DNA of 64,000 bases from Defluviitaleaceae bacterium (GTDB lineage: Bacteria; Bacillota; Clostridia; Lachnospirales; WQUN01), in NCBI GenBank assembly GCA_009780585.1, contig WQZS01000001.1:62001-126000 (forward strand), read 5' to 3'. A program made the position numbers and the translations under genes. Below the pieces are notes generated by a model that was not told the origin of the DNA, ran no database searches, and worked only from the letters and a program-made list of their open reading frames with translations. This document shows positions 37,142 to 46,896 of this stretch, one piece after another (positions within the stretch are counted from its first letter, which is position 1; every line of letters begins with the position of its first letter).

Positions 37142-38133
37142 ACCACCAGCATTAAAATAATCGCCGTCAAATTCAAACATGCGCTTACGAGGAAAATTAA
37201 CGCCACAGCGTATTTGGGCTTCATGCCGCTTTTCGTTAGGCGGTAGTGGATGTGCGTAATGTCTGAGGTAGAGTCGGCCACATAGGTCGGCTTTTTTGCC
37301 AGGATGCGGCGTACGACGACCGTTATGCTGTCCACGATGGGTACGGCCAACGCCAGCATGGGGATAAACATTGAAATGATCGTCGCTTGTTTGAAAATGC
37401 CGTGCAGAGATATGACCGCGAGCAGGTATCCCAGCATATACGCGCCGCTGTCACCCATCCACACCTTGCCGCGCAGGTTGTACCGCAGAAAGCCCGCTAC
37501 CGCGCCGAGGAACAGCACCGCCATGATAGCCGACTTCGTTTGCCCCATGCTCATCGCTACGAAGAAAAGCGTACACCCGGGTAAGAGCGCCAGCAATCCC
37601 GCCAATCCGTCCAGCCCGTCCATAAAGTTAAAGACCGTGATAAGCCCGACGAACCACAAAACGGTTAAGACCAATTGCACCCCGAAGGGGAACGTTACAT
37701 AAATATCCGTAAACGGGTTGGTAAAGCCCGTAAAACGTATTCCGGCGGCGAAGGCTAAGCAAGCCGCCGCGATCTTTATCAAAAGGCGCGGGAAAACGGG
37801 GAACTCCTTGCCGCGTGTCTTGGAATAATCATCTACCAGGCCGATACCCACAATCATCATTGCGCCGACCAAAATCGCCGCGATTTCCCATGCGCCCAGC
37901 AGATCGTCGGGGTAGATCGAGTCCACTTCCATAAAAGCCACAAAAATCAAAAAACCCACGGCAAACGCCAAAAACATAACAAGGCCGCCCACCAACGGGG
38001 CGGGGGTCTTGTGTTTTTTACGTTCCGTAGGCTTGTCCGTAAAGTCGAGCCTGTACGCCAGCTTGATAAAAACGGGCATTAACGCCAGCGTAATAACGAT
38101 AACCGCCGCGAAGGCGATGAGGTATATCCACAT
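37138..38133 (-). CDS. tagO: Undecaprenyl-phosphate glycosyl-1-phosphate transferase (TagO/WecA type)
   Basis: 331 residues with about ten membrane segments. It belongs to the MraY/WecA family, which moves a sugar 1-phosphate, usually GlcNAc-1-P, from a UDP-sugar to undecaprenyl phosphate. Motifs are TDKPTERKKHKTPAPLVGG, GIGLVDDYSKTRG and VFNFMDGLDGLAGL. TagO starts teichoic acid or other wall glycan synthesis, which fits the upstream glycosyltransferase genes. I choose the ATG at 38133. A longer form from a GTG at 38166 would start inside a terminator-like hairpin. The name tagO is by function class, and WecA is the alternative. Confidence 0.88.
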   Translation of the reverse strand: MWIYLIAFAAVIVITLALMPVFIKLAYRLDFTDKPTERKKHKTPAPLVGGLVMFLAFAVGFLIFVAFMEVDSIYPDDLLGAWEIAAILVGAMMIVGIGLVDDYSKTRGKEFPVFPRLLIKIAAACLAFAAGIRFTGFTNPFTDIYVTFPFGVQLVLTVLWFVGLITVFNFMDGLDGLAGLLALLPGCTLFFVAMSMGQTKSAIMAVLFLGAVAGFLRYNLRGKVWMGDSGAYMLGYLLAVISLHGIFKQATIISMFIPMLALAVPIVDSITVVVRRILAKKPTYVADSTSDITHIHYRLTKSGMKPKYAVALIFLVSACLNLTAIILMLVV

Positions 38134-38148
38134 TCGAATCACCCGAAT

Positions 38149-38173
38149 AAAATCCCGCGTTCGCACGGGATTT
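38149..38173 (-). terminator. Terminator-like hairpin between gtrA-like gene and tagO
   Basis: AAATCCCG and CGGGATTT form an 8-bp stem with an 8-base loop; on the minus strand TTTTATT follows. It ends only 16 bases before the tagO ATG, so it may attenuate tagO rather than fully stop transcription. Confidence 0.6.
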
Positions 38174-38193
38174 GCGTAGTTTGTATGATAACA

Positions 38194-38592
38194 CTATTTT
38201 TTGACGAAAACCACCCACTTGCCGAGCGCGTAGTTGCCCAGCACCTGGATGAAGCACATCGTAAGCCCCTTCATGATAAACGCGGGAAGTTCCCATACAT
38301 CCACCAGTATATATAAGGCCGCGGTTTCCAATACATGTGTAAGCAAGCGCGCCGCGAAGAATTTTAGCATTTCGGGCAATACCTTTTTCGCCGCCCACGA
38401 GGACGAACGGAAAACGATTATTTTATTCGCGGCGAAGGCGAAGAGGACCGCCGCCGCGTTTGCAACATTATTCGCCGCCACCGTCCCCAACCCCGAATGT
38501 GAAAGCAGGGCGAACAAACCCCACGCAAGTGTTGTGGTACAAATTCCGACGGTCAGATAACTGACCGTTTCGCGGTTAAGGTATTTTCGCAT
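38194..38592 (-). CDS. GtrA-like membrane protein
   Basis: 132 residues with four hydrophobic segments, the GtrA family layout (first segment YLTVGICTTTLAWGLFALL; then ANAAAVLFAFAANKIIVF). GtrA proteins are thought to help flip undecaprenyl-phosphate-linked sugars across the membrane. The gene overlaps the upstream GT2 gene by 17 bases, the common GtrB-GtrA pairing. Together they would provide lipid-linked hexose for outer-face transferases such as the PMT-like enzyme. Confidence 0.85.
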   Translation of the reverse strand: MRKYLNRETVSYLTVGICTTTLAWGLFALLSHSGLGTVAANNVANAAAVLFAFAANKIIVFRSSSWAAKKVLPEMLKFFAARLLTHVLETAALYILVDVWELPAFIMKGLTMCFIQVLGNYALGKWVVFVKK

Positions 38593-39529
38593 CGGACGTT
38601 TGCTTACTGATAATTTCCCGGATGATATAAGACGGTCGGTTCTTCATTTCCTCGTATATACGCCCTAGGTATTCCCCCATCATGCCCAATATCATCAACA
38701 CGATTCCTTGCGACATCAAGATAACTACCAACGTGGATGCCCAGCCCGTTATCGTGCGGTCGGTGAACAGGGCTTGGAAAATAATCACCAGCATATACGC
38801 GAAACCGCCCAGCGAAAACAAAAAACCCAGCGACGTAGCCAGTTTAAGCGGCTTATATGAAAAAGCGGTTATCGCGTCCATCGCGAAGGAGATCATCTTG
38901 CGCAGAGGATACTTCGTCACCCCCGCGAAGCGTTCCTGCCTTTCGTATTCGACGGCGATTTGTTTGAAACCCACCCAGCTTACGAGGCCCCTGATATAAC
39001 GGTTCTTTTCCGGCAGCGCGTTGACCGCGTCGCATACGCGGCGGTCGATCAAGCGGAATTCACCCGCGTCCAGCGGCAAATCGACGTTGGTCATGGAACG
39101 AAGCAAACGGTAAAAGACTTTCGCCGTGACTTTTTTAAATACCGATTCGCCTTTACGCTTCGAGCGTTTGCCGTACACCACGTCGTAGCCTTCCTTCCAT
39201 TTGGCGGCCATCAACGGCAGTACCTCCGGCGGGTCTTGCAAATCGGCGTCGATGACGATGACCGATTTCCCCCGCGCGTGCGCCATCCCCGCCGATATCG
39301 CCGGCATATGCCCGAAATTTCGTGAAAAGTTCAACAGCACAACGGCAGGGTCATTTTCACAAAAACCCGCGATAATAAACGCCGTCGCGTCGCGGCTGCC
39401 GTCATTGACGAAAATCAACTCATACGGCTCGTCCATCCCCCGCATCACGGAACTCAAACGATTATAAGATTCAACGATAACCTCCTGCTCGTTATAAGCG
39501 GGAATAATAACGGAATACACCAATTCCAT
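38576..39529 (-). CDS. Polyprenyl-phosphate glycosyltransferase, GT2 (GtrB/DPM1-like)
   Basis: 317 residues. The GT-A domain (1-225) has VIIPAYNEQEVI, the DXD region VIVIDADLQDPPEV (about 95) and DAGEFRLIDRRV. Two membrane segments follow at about 232-256 and 268-292. This is the layout of enzymes that transfer glucose or mannose from a nucleotide sugar to undecaprenyl phosphate on the cytosolic face. It overlaps the GtrA-like gene. The product would be a donor for the GT-C type enzymes encoded upstream. Confidence 0.9.
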   Translation of the reverse strand: MELVYSVIIPAYNEQEVIVESYNRLSSVMRGMDEPYELIFVNDGSRDATAFIIAGFCENDPAVVLLNFSRNFGHMPAISAGMAHARGKSVIVIDADLQDPPEVLPLMAAKWKEGYDVVYGKRSKRKGESVFKKVTAKVFYRLLRSMTNVDLPLDAGEFRLIDRRVCDAVNALPEKNRYIRGLVSWVGFKQIAVEYERQERFAGVTKYPLRKMISFAMDAITAFSYKPLKLATSLGFLFSLGGFAYMLVIIFQALFTDRTITGWASTLVVILMSQGIVLMILGMMGEYLGRIYEEMKNRPSYIIREIISKQTSDAKIP

Positions 39530-39571
39530 GGAAAGCTCCCATCCTTTTATCCCAAAATCCGAACTCCGAAT

Positions 39572-41272
39572 TTACATAAACACCCAACCCGGCAGCCACA
39601 CCAACCAATTCCGCACGAACGCTACGTCCATCGGCAAGCCCGACAGCACCGGATAAAATAACGCGAACAACGCGAACACGACCCCCGCGTACGCGTACAT
39701 TATGGCGGGCTTTTTTACGTAACGCCGGAAGAACCACGTAATCAATAGCACCACAAACGGTACGCTGGGGAAGAAATGGTATATAAACGTCAACCGATCC
39801 ACCATCATCCACGGCAGGTACTGCGCGGCGAAAGCGACGAGCAGAAAAACGGGAACATATCGGCTTGACGATTTGGTAAAGCCCTTATTCCGTATCACCG
39901 CGGTTATCGCCGCAATCGTCGCGGCAATCCCGAACCACCAAACCGCCGGATTGCCAAACGACGTGATTCCCGCGTTGACCGCGGGGGAAATGCGGTTAAC
40001 GTACAGCCACATCGGCCGCAGCATGATCGGCCAGCTCCACCAATCGGACGCGAAGGCGTGTTTGGCAACCAACTCATCGTGGTACCTGTACATGTGCATT
40101 TGGTTGTCCCACGCGGCGCGCAAACCGCTCCCCTGCGCTAAAATAAAGGGTATATACGACAACGTATAAATCACCAGCGGCACCGCCACGAAGAAGCCGA
40201 AGCAGGCTAAAAATGTGATCGTCGTCTTTCGATGCTTGTATTTTCGTTCCGTTCTGAACAACCGATACAGCGCGGGGAAGAAAAGGACCGGCAGTCCGAT
40301 CGCACCGTACACGCCCTGCCATTTCGAGGCGATGGCCAATCCCATCATCACCCCGCATAACGCCAAATACAGCAGCGACCGCTTTAGGAAAACCGCTTCC
40401 CTACCCTTTCGGTCATCGATGTACCCATCGACTTCGCGTACATACAGGTACATAAAATAATACATCGCGATCACGAAGAAAGTTACGTACGTATCGATCG
40501 TCGCCAGCCGCGTCTGCGCGAAGCGCATGAAATCAAATGAAAATATGAAAGCCGCGAACAACGCCCAACGGTTGGAGCGGAACAATATCCGCGCGAACGC
40601 GTACATTAACGGAACCATTAAAACGCCGAACAACGTCCCCGGGAACCGCCAACCGAACGGCGTCATGCCGAATACCCGCACGCTCGCCGCGATAAATACC
40701 TTGCCCAGCGGCGGGTGCGTGGTTTCGTACACGGCCAAGCCATGCGCGAATTCGTAGCCTGTACGGGGATGGTATATTTCGTCAAAGTACGTGCTGTTCA
40801 TGTAACTCCGCCGTTCGGGTACCAGGCGTTGTTCATCGGTCAGCGCATACGCGTTGGGCGAGGTGAAAAAACCCGTCAGCAATTCCCCATCCACCCCGCG
40901 GAAAGCGATTTCCTGTAAGCGCAAGTCCCATCCCACGGCCGTGACCGCAACGTAGCGCGTGGTTACATTCACCGGTACGTGCGTCCAGTAAAACACGTTC
41001 GCGCCGCTTACCGTGTGCAGCGTTTCCCACGCTACCCCGTCAACCGAATGGTCAACCGTAAAGCCACGGTCATGCCGCGCGCCCATACGGTATTGAATCC
41101 CCGTGATTTCCGTCAACCCGCCGAAATCGATGAGTGCCCGTTCATTCGGTTCGGGCGTCCAGGACGTTTGCGGCGCGCGCAAATCCCCCAGGCGCGCAAA
41201 GGATATTACCCCGCACACCAGCGTCAATAAAATAATCCCCAGCCAATCACGTAAAGTCATTTTTTCGGGCAT
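39572..41272 (-). CDS. PMT-family (GT39-like) glycosyltransferase with discoidin-like domain
   Basis: 566 residues, polytopic. A first membrane segment (10-27) is followed by an extracytoplasmic beta-rich region (about 40-135; GARHDRGFTVDHSVDGVAWE, YVAVTAVGWDLRLQEIAF) that reads like an F5/8 type C (discoidin) domain. The GT-C core then has YFDEIYHPRTGYEF with the catalytic Asp-Glu pair and TTHPPLGK, both PMT hallmarks. Such enzymes use polyprenyl-phosphate-mannose or related donors to glycosylate surface proteins or glycans. It overlaps the upstream GT-C gene by 16 bases. Confidence 0.85.
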   Translation of the reverse strand: MPEKMTLRDWLGIILLTLVCGVISFARLGDLRAPQTSWTPEPNERALIDFGGLTEITGIQYRMGARHDRGFTVDHSVDGVAWETLHTVSGANVFYWTHVPVNVTTRYVAVTAVGWDLRLQEIAFRGVDGELLTGFFTSPNAYALTDEQRLVPERRSYMNSTYFDEIYHPRTGYEFAHGLAVYETTHPPLGKVFIAASVRVFGMTPFGWRFPGTLFGVLMVPLMYAFARILFRSNRWALFAAFIFSFDFMRFAQTRLATIDTYVTFFVIAMYYFMYLYVREVDGYIDDRKGREAVFLKRSLLYLALCGVMMGLAIASKWQGVYGAIGLPVLFFPALYRLFRTERKYKHRKTTITFLACFGFFVAVPLVIYTLSYIPFILAQGSGLRAAWDNQMHMYRYHDELVAKHAFASDWWSWPIMLRPMWLYVNRISPAVNAGITSFGNPAVWWFGIAATIAAITAVIRNKGFTKSSSRYVPVFLLVAFAAQYLPWMMVDRLTFIYHFFPSVPFVVLLITWFFRRYVKKPAIMYAYAGVVFALFALFYPVLSGLPMDVAFVRNWLVWLPGWVFM

Positions 41273-42486
41273 CGATTAACCCCCCATAACATCGTCAGCA
41301 AAATCCCGCACGCGATCCCTATGTTCACCCACGAAACGGGGGACATAAACCGCAGCATCATCGGTGATTCCCACCAATTACCACCTGCGTTGAAGGCGTA
41401 CAGCACCGCGAAGCAGTTAATAAAAAACGTCACACATACGGCAAGGAACAACCCCGCCGTATGCCATCGCGGTTTTTCCGCCGCGTACAATAATAAAAAT
41501 AATATCGCCGGAAAGAGGTACCGTTCATGCATCTTGACCGAAAATACGAACGTCAGCACGAACACCGCCGCCACGATCAGCCAATAATGGCCCCCGCCGC
41601 GCCGTTTGTTTATTTCCAACGCCGCGAAAACGGCACATACGATGGCAACCGCGATGATTACGCCCCAAGCCGCGTGGGTGATACCCATAAAACGCGCGTC
41701 TAAGGGCCGCCAATTACGCTCCGCCAACGCCCATAAATTAAACGCGTTGACCGTACCGAAATTGTACGCGTCCAATCCGCCCCAAAACTGGCGGAACACG
41801 GGCAAATAATTAGACCGTTGGGTAAACGGGAACGCAAGCATCAACATCCCGCCCAAGGCCGCCGACACATACAAACCCAGCCGTTTTAACTCCGGCCATA
41901 TAAACCCATGCCCCCGCCAATAATCGAAGGCCGAAAACAAATACACCGGACCCAAAAATAACGACTGCGGCTTGATCAATATCGCCACGCCGTACAGGAT
42001 ATAAGAAAGAAGCAGCCTTTTTTCCCGCAGGAGTACCAACGAAACAAATAGGGGCAACAGAAAAACCGATTCCACCTGTCCCCAAACGCTTGAAATCAAA
42101 ATAACCGCGGGGTTAAACAACCACAACGCGGCAAATAAAAGCGCGTAACGCGAAGCCTTCCGCGATACGCGCCATATCACGTAACCGATCGCTACGTCCG
42201 CCAGCATCGCGGGCAGGAACGTGAAAAAATTGAATATCGGGCTCAGTAGCTCCCACTCGAAAATACCGCGCGCGACGCCCGACAACGCCAAAATATACAA
42301 ATACCCCGGAGGATAATCCGACCATATACCGCTTTTATAAAAACCGCCTAATCCATTCGTAGCCAATTGCGAAGCCCATATTTGAAAGGTACGGATGTCG
42401 TTTTCAAACATGAAGTCAATCGAATAGAAGGCGAACAGACGGACAATCAACCCCGCGCCAAGCAAAACCCATATCATATGCTTCAC
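41257..42486 (-). CDS. Polytopic GT-C type glycosyltransferase
   Basis: 409 residues with about ten to twelve membrane segments. Loop 1 carries the acidic pair in FENDIRTFQIW, and WSDYPPGYLYILA follows, a pattern found in bacterial GT-C mannosyl- or hexosyltransferases. I start at GTG 42486 because AAAGGGG lies 8 bases upstream; an ATG at 42519 has no such site. It is part of the minus-strand glycan operon and overlaps the PMT-like gene. Donor and acceptor are unknown. Confidence 0.75.
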   Translation of the reverse strand: MKHMIWVLLGAGLIVRLFAFYSIDFMFENDIRTFQIWASQLATNGLGGFYKSGIWSDYPPGYLYILALSGVARGIFEWELLSPIFNFFTFLPAMLADVAIGYVIWRVSRKASRYALLFAALWLFNPAVILISSVWGQVESVFLLPLFVSLVLLREKRLLLSYILYGVAILIKPQSLFLGPVYLFSAFDYWRGHGFIWPELKRLGLYVSAALGGMLMLAFPFTQRSNYLPVFRQFWGGLDAYNFGTVNAFNLWALAERNWRPLDARFMGITHAAWGVIIAVAIVCAVFAALEINKRRGGGHYWLIVAAVFVLTFVFSVKMHERYLFPAILFLLLYAAEKPRWHTAGLFLAVCVTFFINCFAVLYAFNAGGNWWESPMMLRFMSPVSWVNIGIACGILLTMLWGVNRCPKK

Positions 42487-42519
42487 GTAGAAATCCCCTT
42501 TATCCGTAACGAAACACAT

Positions 42520-44253
42520 TTAATCATTAAATTCCTTACCCTTCACCACATGCGTAAACGTAAGCGACGCCAACACCGGGAACATGAATAAAATCGGCAG
42601 ATAATAACGCCAATAACCATGGACGGGCGACGCCATACAAGCAAGGATAATCATCATCGCGGGAATGAAATAAAGGAACGAACGCCTTTCCCCCCGTTTG
42701 GCCAGCAGCATGATAAAAAACGCCATCATCCACGTATAATTGCCTGTGTGGAAAAACAAACCAACAATGGGTAAGCGTTCAATAAATTCTATGCCCCGTG
42801 CGGGGAGCATCCGCATTGTCCTGTTGGAAAATATTTGGTTAATATCATCACGCCCAAGAACGGGAATCGCATTATAGCTTGCTTCGGGCCATACGATTTG
42901 CCAATCGGGACCGAAAGGCACTACATAGCTAAAAGACACGGCAATGGCCGCTTCCAAGTAAGTCAGCGGCGCGCGCAACCCCATACCCGCCCACACACGG
43001 AAATAAGCGTTAAGATCGGCCCCTTCCATTAACCTGCTTTTTACGGGGTCGGATATGCGCGGGAGGTATATTTCGCCCAGTTGCTCATAATGATTAAATG
43101 TGGCGGACAAAACGGCACGTTCCGCCTCCGTTATTTCGTGGTCACGAACAAAGCGTGCCGTCTGTTGGAAGGGTATTGAAAGCACTTCGCCTACCGAACC
43201 CGGAGCCGCGTCCGTCAACGCCATCGCGCCGCTGATGATCACACGCACGGTGATAAATACCGCAACAGCCGTACCCACAACCGTTATGCGGGTTTTTTTG
43301 CCCGAAGTTATGAATACCAACATTAAAATGGACGGTACCACTACATATACAACCTCGTTACGCAATAACGACGCAAGCATAGCGGCCAAAGCGCACAAGA
43401 CCCAACCCCTGCGGGAAGGTTCACGGATTATATCTATATAAAACAGAGCAAAAAGCAACATCACCGCAGCGGCGTGCGTGTCCTTTAATAATGTTTGCGC
43501 CCATATTCCATACACGGGGAAAAAAGCGAAAAATAATAAAACGACTATCCGCACATTACCCATAACCCCCCACTTGCGTAAATAAAACAAAGCAAGGGAA
43601 AAAACCGCCGCCATCATTATATTATGCGCCAACGTAATCAACGCCAGCCCCAAAACCGCGCTGTCAAAAACCAAACCCAACCGATATAGGGCCCCCATAA
43701 AAAAGGTGGAAATAATCGGGTGATGGTTTATATACGGAGTAATACTCATAAACTGCGCCAATTGCCGTACGGTGTCATTGATTAATGTACCCGGGAAATA
43801 TATAAATAGATAAGGAAGCCATGCGATAATTAAAAAAATAAATATAAATAAAAAATTATCATATTTTATTTTTTTATTATTTATTTTAATTTTAAGCAAA
43901 AGTATTTTTTCGGTTATAAAGCAAACGCATCCGTAAAAAAAGCAAAAAAATCCAAATAAGATAATAATTGAATATAACGCGTACAGCGGCGACGCGGTAA
44001 ACAACGCGAATGAATCATAACGGGAGAAAGATATGCCGATATAATAAAAAATACTTAATAATAAAGAAAATATTAATTCCGCTTTTTTTATTTTAAATAA
44101 ATTATATTTTATATATAAATATGAAACGGCGATAATAAAAATCGCTCCGCCGAAATGTTGCAAAGGAATAAAAATTATGGGCGCTTGTGTAAAAAACGCA
44201 AGGTAGCTTATATACGCGATACATATATATATTCCTTTTTTGATTAGTTCCAC
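42520..44253 (-). CDS. Large polytopic membrane protein (DUF6020-like)
   Basis: 577 residues with a dozen or more hydrophobic segments. A conserved-looking segment, AWLPYLFIYFPGTLINDT (about 150), and ASLLRNEVVYVVVPS are reminiscent of DUF6020, a family found with surface polysaccharide genes. That assignment is from memory. The first ~180 codons (43700-44250) are very rich in A and T with many AAA, ATA and TTT codons, unlike the rest of the gene and the neighbours. It overlaps the upstream GT2 gene by 10 bases. It may be a transferase or polymerase of GT-C type. Confidence 0.65.
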   Translation of the reverse strand: MELIKKGIYICIAYISYLAFFTQAPIIFIPLQHFGGAIFIIAVSYLYIKYNLFKIKKAELIFSLLLSIFYYIGISFSRYDSFALFTASPLYALYSIIILFGFFCFFYGCVCFITEKILLLKIKINNKKIKYDNFLFIFIFLIIAWLPYLFIYFPGTLINDTVRQLAQFMSITPYINHHPIISTFFMGALYRLGLVFDSAVLGLALITLAHNIMMAAVFSLALFYLRKWGVMGNVRIVVLLFFAFFPVYGIWAQTLLKDTHAAAVMLLFALFYIDIIREPSRRGWVLCALAAMLASLLRNEVVYVVVPSILMLVFITSGKKTRITVVGTAVAVFITVRVIISGAMALTDAAPGSVGEVLSIPFQQTARFVRDHEITEAERAVLSATFNHYEQLGEIYLPRISDPVKSRLMEGADLNAYFRVWAGMGLRAPLTYLEAAIAVSFSYVVPFGPDWQIVWPEASYNAIPVLGRDDINQIFSNRTMRMLPARGIEFIERLPIVGLFFHTGNYTWMMAFFIMLLAKRGERRSFLYFIPAMMIILACMASPVHGYWRYYLPILFMFPVLASLTFTHVVKGKEFND

Positions 44254-45185
44254 CGTTCATTCTCCTTTATACGGATGAAATGCAGTTCAAACATCCGGCG
44301 GTCGTTGGATGCCACATTATCTAAAATTAAACCGCAGCAAAATAACAATATCCCCGCAAGGATGGTAAACAGCGAAACAAACAATGTGGGAAAGCGCAAT
44401 ACATACCCCGTATTTATATATTCAACAAAAACGGGAATAAAAAAACCCAACCCTACCAAAATTGAAAGAACTGACATAACGCTAAAAAAACGAAGGGGAC
44501 GGTAATTTTTATACAAGCGGAAAATAGTGCGCAAGACCTTAACCCCGTCCGAAAATGTATTTAACTTTGACACGCTGCCTTGGGGGCGGTCCTGATAACT
44601 TACGGGTATGGATTGGACAAGCATATTTTTATCCAACGCGAATACGGTCATATCCGTTTCGATTTCAAAGCCTTTAAAGGTAATGGGGTAAGACTTGACA
44701 AACATACGGCTAAAGGCCCGGTAGCCCGACATAATATCATTTATATCGCTGTCAAACATTACATTGATTAACTTACGCACCAACTTATTGCCGAAATTAT
44801 GAAACTTTCGTTTATTTTCAGCAAAGTATGTGGTGGATAAACGGTCCCCCACCACCATGTCATAGCCTTTTTCCAATATGGGTTTGCACATTTCCTTTGC
44901 GTGGTTGGCCGGGTAGGTGTCGTCGCCGTCCACCAACAAATAACAATCCGCTTCGATATCCCTAAACATGGTACGTACTACATTCCCTTTGCCCTGCCTG
45001 TATTCGCGGCGCACGACCGCGCCCGCTTCGGCGGCAATTTTACAAGTATCGTCTGTGGAGTTATTGTCGTATACATATATTTCCGCGTGGGGAAGCGCGG
45101 CTTTAAAATCCGCTACTACCTTGCCGATGGTAACGCCTTCGTTATAACAAGGGATAAGAACCGCTACCGAACCTTCATTTATCAT
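44244..45185 (-). CDS. Glycosyltransferase family 2 with C-terminal membrane segments
   Basis: 313 residues. The GT-A domain has VLIPCYNEGVTIGKVV at the start and the DXD motif in LLVDGDDTYPAN (about 87). Two membrane segments lie near 235-257 and 268-293. It resembles dolichyl-phosphate-mannose-synthase-like enzymes, so it probably makes a second polyprenyl-phosphate sugar. It follows cotH by 24 bases and overlaps the next gene. Confidence 0.88.
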   Translation of the reverse strand: MINEGSVAVLIPCYNEGVTIGKVVADFKAALPHAEIYVYDNNSTDDTCKIAAEAGAVVRREYRQGKGNVVRTMFRDIEADCYLLVDGDDTYPANHAKEMCKPILEKGYDMVVGDRLSTTYFAENKRKFHNFGNKLVRKLINVMFDSDINDIMSGYRAFSRMFVKSYPITFKGFEIETDMTVFALDKNMLVQSIPVSYQDRPQGSVSKLNTFSDGVKVLRTIFRLYKNYRPLRFFSVMSVLSILVGLGFFIPVFVEYINTGYVLRFPTLFVSLFTILAGILLFCCGLILDNVASNDRRMFELHFIRIKENERWN

Positions 45186-45209
45186 TGTGCCACCGCCCTA
45201 TCTACCCGA

Positions 45210-46877
45210 TCATCCATCCCGCCAATGCTTGTCCAAAAATAAATAACGCGTATATGCAAAATGCGTTATATCCGTCACTTGCGTTGAAAAACTCCGCCCC
45301 GCGGGAAACGGCCAACGTACCATATCCATACCGCGGGAGTCTGTTATTTCATTTATATAACTGTCAATACAACGGAGGTTTTCGTTTGTGCCTTCATCCA
45401 AGCCCACCAACACCCGTATCACGGGGGCGGCATGATTTGCCCACATTTCATGTACCGTTCCACGGAAGATATCGTGGCGGTATAACGCGTTTAATATATG
45501 CGGCGGCATATCCCTGTCTTTATCAATGTGGCCGTCATTCGCCCACCATATATGCGGGTCGCGCAAACCATCTTCCATTGTATTGGCGAAATTACCCAGG
45601 GTTAAGTCCAAATCCCACGCGGGGCCCGGATATAACCGTCCGCTCCCCATACCGCATTTTTCCTTGTACATAAAAAAACTGGTTATGCCGGTATCCGCGT
45701 CCAAAATAAATTCTTGAAAAATATATTTCATCGCAAAAGCGCGGATGCATAACAGCTCGGAGAAATGTACGTCATCCGCGGTATAGCCCGAGGGTGAATA
45801 GACCGCGTCTTCAATTTGCTGGAAAAAATCGCGGATATACATTACTTGCTCGCGGCTTGCCGCCGAAGGGGCAAGAATATTTACCGCCATACCCCTGTCA
45901 GTAACAAAACCGCTGAACTCCCGCATATAACGGCGGCCGAATTGGATTTCCAATAAATACCCGCCGGAGATATCCCCGGGGTTATTGGGTATTTCGTAAT
46001 ATTTTATGGTACCCGGCGTGGGCGCGTGTACGCCGCCCCGCGGAAAGGAAGACAGCGGAGCGTCATTGACCGCGGCGGTTTCCTCTTGCAAATCCGTGAT
46101 ATTTACCGAATGGTTGATGCTTCGGCGTTCAACCAAATCATAAATGCCCGCGTATTCGCCGTTAATGAAAACGTCCACAGGGCGCAACCGCGGCGTGTGT
46201 GAAATGTTCAAGGCGCGGGCAAGGTTTAATGCCGCAATATTACGCACACGGGTATAATCCAAATAATTGGCCAGCAGCGTCCAATGCCTGCCTTCCCCCA
46301 AACCAAATAAAGGAAGCCGCACACCCGACGCCAAACGGAAATTGTACGGCCGCTTGGGTTGAAGCCATGTGTAATTGCCCCGCCCGTTTATATCGCCGCC
46401 GCCGCGGTGTTCGATATACCCGTTTTCATCCACAAAAATAAATTCGACCCGTTCCCGGTTGTTTTGGTCTGCGTGGATATAATCCAAGCCGCCCGATTCG
46501 GTTGTAATAAAAATCGTGGGAATCAGCGAACCCTGTAAAAGGACGGTTTCCTCCGCCGTTATGTCCGGTTCATTTGCCCAATGGGGCAGGAACATGTGAT
46601 AAACGCCCTGTATTTCCAGGGGAATGATATAATTATTTATTTTTTCCAAACGCTCCCGGGGCGGGGGTTCTTCTTGGATGTTTTGAATGGTTTGGATGGA
46701 TTTATTAATATCTTCTTCTGATAATTCATTATTATTTACGGTAAAATTATTTTCTTCATGTTCATATCTATCATTGTCAAGGAAATAAAAAAACAGGGCC
46801 GCAAAAATAAATATAACCGCAAGGATTATGATACTTCGCACCCTATTTTTTATATGAATCACTCCAATATTGCACAA
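45210..46877 (-). CDS. CotH-family protein kinase, membrane-anchored
   Basis: 555 residues if TTG at 46877 is used; a GTG at residue 13 is an alternative, as no site is ideal. One membrane anchor (about 15-33) precedes an acidic linker and the CotH domain. Supporting segments are DINGRGNYTWLQPKRPYNF (about 155), LDYTRVRNIAALNLA, INGEYAGIYDLVER and GPAWDLDLTLGNF (about 410). In Bacillus CotH phosphorylates spore-coat proteins; other members phosphorylate secreted proteins. Its place between hybrid kinases and glycan genes suggests a surface or spore-coat target. The 5' part is AT-rich. Confidence 0.85.
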   Translation of the reverse strand: MCNIGVIHIKNRVRSIIILAVIFIFAALFFYFLDNDRYEHEENNFTVNNNELSEEDINKSIQTIQNIQEEPPPRERLEKINNYIIPLEIQGVYHMFLPHWANEPDITAEETVLLQGSLIPTIFITTESGGLDYIHADQNNRERVEFIFVDENGYIEHRGGGDINGRGNYTWLQPKRPYNFRLASGVRLPLFGLGEGRHWTLLANYLDYTRVRNIAALNLARALNISHTPRLRPVDVFINGEYAGIYDLVERRSINHSVNITDLQEETAAVNDAPLSSFPRGGVHAPTPGTIKYYEIPNNPGDISGGYLLEIQFGRRYMREFSGFVTDRGMAVNILAPSAASREQVMYIRDFFQQIEDAVYSPSGYTADDVHFSELLCIRAFAMKYIFQEFILDADTGITSFFMYKEKCGMGSGRLYPGPAWDLDLTLGNFANTMEDGLRDPHIWWANDGHIDKDRDMPPHILNALYRHDIFRGTVHEMWANHAAPVIRVLVGLDEGTNENLRCIDSYINEITDSRGMDMVRWPFPAGRSFSTQVTDITHFAYTRYLFLDKHWRDG

Positions 46878-46896
46878 GCAAGTTCATAAACAGCGG

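Noticed and set aside
36244..39575. Shared 15-base string AATTCGGAGTTCGGA in queA and, on the other strand, upstream of the GT2 gene at 38576
   Set aside because: A 15-base match is expected a few times by chance in 64 kb when both strands are compared.
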